Origin: Methanocella_A sp964548585
Lineage (GTDB): Archaea; Halobacteriota; Methanocellia; Methanocellales; Methanocellaceae
Assembly: GCA_964548585.1 (NCBI GenBank)
Contig: CAZJRS010000051.1
Location: 1-24,967 of the forward strand
Direction: 5' to 3'
Length of the DNA stretch: 24,967 nucleotides
Of the stretch, positions 22,673 to 24,967 are shown in pieces; position 1 is the first letter of the stretch, and each line of letters begins with the position of its first letter. The notes under the pieces are model-generated. The model made no database searches. It had not been told where the DNA came from and was given only the letters and a program-made list of their open reading frames with translations. The translations under genes were made by a program, and so were the position numbers.

Positions 22673-22925
22673 ACACTTTTCCCCCGTATTTATACTGCCT
22701 ATCAGGATATGCCTGCCGGAGACAAATAGTTCAGCAGACTAATCAGTGAAAGATGGAACGTTCTTCGCAGCTGGTTTGTGACGGGGTGACATCTTGCCAT
22801 AGCTATATGCCCAACATAGAGTTGTGCCGACCGGCAGTATCACCTTACGAGTATCGGCTGTTTATAGACGGGGCATGACTGGGACTATGGTAATGGTAAA
22901 ATAGTCGTGATAAAAAATAGACATG
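22673..22925. other. Intergenic stretch without gene
   Basis: I see no coding sequence, tRNA or strong hairpin. CTGCCGG and CCGGCAG occur about 120 bp apart, too far to be meaningful. At the right end lies a T6 on the minus strand (22912-22917), the probable terminator of the MBL hydrolase gene. Confidence 0.5.
22912..22917 (-). terminator. T6 terminator after the MBL hydrolase gene
   Basis: Minus-strand CTATTTTTTATC is located 9 bases after the stop codon at 22926. Confidence 0.45.
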
Positions 22926-23597
22926 CTACTGTATGATCGCAGCGAATTTTTCCCGGATCATCGCTGCACTCCACCGGTTTCCATGACCGGGATAAAAGGA
23001 CTTCGCCCCCGCATCCAGCACCTTTTTCAAACTCGGCCCGATCATCCGGGCATCTTCGGCCAGAGGCGGCATGCTGGCTTTGTCTTTAAAGACAAGGCCT
23101 CCAAGGTTGTCGCCTATCGCGCAGCTCCCGTCGGAAGCGAGTACTGACAGTGAGCCCATCGTGTGACCAGGCGTGGTGAGAACCCGGGCATCTAGCCCAT
23201 AGGCATTGAGGTCCAGATCAGCTTTTACAACCACATCGACCTTACAAGGCTTCACCTTTGCACCGGTGAATAATTTGATCATCTGCCCGGTCATATTGAT
23301 TGGAACGACCGGCGCGCTTTCCCCATTCTCAATATGGCCGGCATCGGGAAAGCCAGCCATGACCGGGACATTAAAAGCTTCCCTCAATGCCTTCAGGCCT
23401 CCATAGTGATCGCCATGGCCGTGGGTGATGATGACCAGGCCCACATTGTTTCGCGGTATCCCGTTTGCCTCAAGTGCCTGGAAGATTTTCTTCTCGCCGC
23501 CCGGCAGACCTGCGTCGATTATGGCTGCCCTGCTGTCGCCTTTCAGGATATATGAGTTGGTAAAGCTCTTGCCGGTAGGGATTATCGTGGAGGTCAT
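22926..23597 (-). CDS. MBL-fold metallo-hydrolase
   Basis: A 223-aa metallo-beta-lactamase-fold enzyme. The dinuclear metal site is THGHGDH (58-64), with further ligands His in TPGHTMGS, Asp in AIGDNLGG and His in YPGHGNRW. Family members hydrolyse thioesters, lactones, glyoxalase II substrates or phosphodiesters; the length fits the glyoxalase II-like branch, but the substrate is not determined. There is no ribosome binding site at the ATG and a TATA box lies about 28 bp upstream (minus-strand CCTTTAATAAC near 23620-23630), so the mRNA is probably leaderless. The gene is isolated from its neighbours by terminators. Confidence 0.92.
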   Translation of the reverse strand: MTSTIIPTGKSFTNSYILKGDSRAAIIDAGLPGGEKKIFQALEANGIPRNNVGLVIITHGHGDHYGGLKALREAFNVPVMAGFPDAGHIENGESAPVVPINMTGQMIKLFTGAKVKPCKVDVVVKADLDLNAYGLDARVLTTPGHTMGSLSVLASDGSCAIGDNLGGLVFKDKASMPPLAEDARMIGPSLKKVLDAGAKSFYPGHGNRWSAAMIREKFAAIIQ

Positions 23598-23654
23598 AGT
23601 AAAAACAATTTGCTTATGTTATTAAAGGTTATCCGCAGAGCACTGATAGAGACT

Positions 23655-23709
23655 AAAAAGGTACATTGCACCATAGGTGCAAGCCTGGAAAACCGGAGGT
23701 TACAGGCTT
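23655..23709 (-). terminator. Double hairpin and T5 after the alpha-toroid protein gene
   Basis: Two adjacent stems: 23681-23709 (AAGCCTG/CAGGCTT outer, AACC/GGTT inner) covers the stop codon, and 23666-23682 is TTGCACC-ATA-GGTGCAA. Minus-strand TTTTT follows within 10 bases (23655-23659). It has the form of an intrinsic terminator, unusually elaborate for an archaeon. Confidence 0.65.
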
Positions 23710-24727
23710 ATCCGTAAAAGTTTTTAAGAGCCCTCAGGGCATTCAGGGTGATCCATTTGCTCGGTGCGTCCTTGTGTTCGATGTCCACCCGGAACCGGCC
23801 GTTAAAGGTATTTTCGAGGGCCCATTTGCCTCGTTGATCCTGTTTTGAGATCAGAAGATCGATGGCTTCGCACATCCGTTCGTCCCGGTAGCCAAGGCGT
23901 GTCAGTATGCCGGTGATCTCTAAGGCATCGGTCTGATACATCAGAGGGAATCCGAATTTTCGCCAGCCGGGTTTGGACAGGCGGTTTAGGTTATGGCTTC
24001 GTTTGTATATGTGGTGGATGAGCAGGAATTCTACGCCCTGTTCGATCGTCTTTTTCACATCCGCAGAGCGCATGTGCTCAGGAATTTCCGCAAGGGCTTT
24101 CAAGGCTTTCACCACGCCCATATGACAGGTGTGCCTTCCCCAGCACATCTCATACAGATCGTAAGGCCAGCCGGCCGGAGCTTCCTCCACACCATCGTCG
24201 AAGCGCTGGTATGTGGTGATCCAGGTGATAGCTCGTTGAACCCGAGGATCTTCAAGATAGCCCAGACGGATCAAACTCCAGACCATGTTTCCGGTCAGGC
24301 ATGGAATAACTTCGCTGTGCCTGCCTCCCCCGGTTTTTACCGCGGATGACTGAGAAAAGCCATTACTTGCCAGGTCCTGAGAATGGTTTAAGATGAACTC
24401 GCAAGCCGACCTGATCTGACTGTTTTCACCGTTCGCCCCCAGTTCGGCCAGAATGATGAGCTGCCAGGCGGTACCTGTATATTTAGCGGTGTAAAAGCGC
24501 CGGGGGTCCTCCCAGGCACCTTCTTCTCGGTTTTGGCCTGCCAGTATAGCGGGTACAACCCCTGTCTTCATGATGTCTTCTCTTGCCTGCACCACTGCCG
24601 GGTCACTGGCAGACTTCTCAAGAAGATCACACAGAGTAAAATAGCGTACCGAGGGATTGTCACTTTCCAGCAGCCAGCTGGTTGGGTCGGCCGTTAAAAC
24701 AGATTTCCAGTTGGTCATATCGCGCAT
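23708..24727 (-). CDS. Prenyltransferase/squalene-cyclase-like alpha-toroid protein
   Basis: A 339-aa soluble, helical protein. Repeats of the type TGTAWQLIILAELGA, TGNMVWSLIRLGYLEDPRVQ, GVVKALKALAEIP and QTDALEITGILTRLGYRDER are helix pairs of the alpha/alpha toroid found in prenyltransferases and terpene cyclases, with G-x-W segments (GAWED, GKWAL). Conserved WGRHTCHMG and CLTGN carry Cys and His that could bind zinc. The DxDD motif of squalene-hopene cyclases is absent, so cyclase activity is doubtful. Such genes are common in methanogens and anaerobes and are sometimes mislabelled as nitrogen fixation proteins. The start may be the ATG at 24727 or 24718; AGGA is nearly too close to the first. 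Confidence 0.78.
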   Translation of the reverse strand: MRDMTNWKSVLTADPTSWLLESDNPSVRYFTLCDLLEKSASDPAVVQAREDIMKTGVVPAILAGQNREEGAWEDPRRFYTAKYTGTAWQLIILAELGANGENSQIRSACEFILNHSQDLASNGFSQSSAVKTGGGRHSEVIPCLTGNMVWSLIRLGYLEDPRVQRAITWITTYQRFDDGVEEAPAGWPYDLYEMCWGRHTCHMGVVKALKALAEIPEHMRSADVKKTIEQGVEFLLIHHIYKRSHNLNRLSKPGWRKFGFPLMYQTDALEITGILTRLGYRDERMCEAIDLLISKQDQRGKWALENTFNGRFRVDIEHKDAPSKWITLNALRALKNFYG

Positions 24728-24765
24728 CTTCCTGGGACTATGATAATTATCTGCTATAGGACATA

Positions 24766-24834
24766 TAGCCCCCGGTAAGATGAACTATGCGGTGGCTGAC
24801 TCCCTCATGAAATGATGATTTCAAGTGGGGCTAC
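24766..24834 (+). ncRNA. Possible structured element at the window end
   Basis: TAGCCCC (24766-24772) pairs with GGGGCTA (24827-24833), enclosing a hairpin TGAAAT-GATG-ATTTCA (24808-24823). AAGATGA, CTGA and ATGATGA occur at intervals of exactly 12 bases, recalling C/D-box guide RNA boxes, but the last box reads CTAC, not CTGA. It lies upstream of the gene at 24727 on the other strand. Very tentative. Confidence 0.2.
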
Positions 24835-24967
24835 TATAAAAATTACTGCGCCGGTTTTGCGCTGTTTAAACACACAATAGATTTCCCGTATTCTCGTGTC
24901 TGGTATACTTATGATTAATCCTGTATAATGAAGGGTTATTAGGCCTTGTCTTGGTTTATGGTGTGTA

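Noticed and set aside
22673..22925. Possible RNA gene in the gap before the MBL hydrolase gene
   Set aside because: No cloverleaf, no T-loop sequence, and only distant 7-bp inverted repeats.

Overview
The window looks like chromosome of a euryarchaeon, most likely a methanogen of the Methanocella (Methanocellales) type. The archaeal assignment rests on a two-repeat TATA-binding protein, an archaeal-type AspRS, a PIN-ATPase-KH protein, a short HisI, and archaeal promoters: A/T-rich TATA boxes about 28 bp upstream of several start codons, implying leaderless mRNAs. The genus is a guess from protein flavour and base composition; no methanogenesis gene is present. No rRNA, tRNA, CRISPR array, transposase or phage gene was recognised.

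Layout. 1-435: two copies of a 53-bp tandem repeat, then sequence without a recognised gene. 436-3396 (minus): a 53-aa Cys-rich protein, a PIN/ATPase/KH protein, hisI and a small membrane protein. 3616-5625 (minus): a PAS/GAF sensor without output domain, divergent from 5731-8259 (plus): a Ca2+/H+ antiporter, then htpX-pspAB. Facing these is pspA-pspAA (8256-9211, minus); the two pairs meet at overlapping TAG stops and form a phage-shock-type envelope stress module. 9253-11701 (minus): phoU, a HAD-family protein and an APH-fold kinase, tightly coupled. 11862-14354 (minus): RHH regulator, queC, DUF366, queE, queD, an autoregulated-looking preQ0 (archaeosine precursor) operon. 14504-15440: a small M50-like membrane peptidase overlapping rimI tail to tail. 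15589-17043 (minus): an exported repeat protein. 17360-19944 (plus): hisD-aspS. 19995-21235: a 48-aa ORF and a SpoIIM-like membrane protein. 21358-21924 (minus): TBP. 22081-24727: a hypothetical gene, a weak ORF, an MBL-fold hydrolase and an alpha-toroid (prenyltransferase-like) protein.

Most notable: (i) a near-perfect hairpin over the htpX start codon; (ii) three alternating GGGTA/TACCC half-sites between the TATA box and start of the RHH-que operon; (iii) queC, which appears to start at CTG inside a CTGA overlap, so an ATG/GTG/TTG-only gene call loses its ATP-binding loop; (iv) the complete PspA/PspAA/PspAB/HtpX set in a convergent arrangement. None is clearly a new system; the best leads are regulatory.
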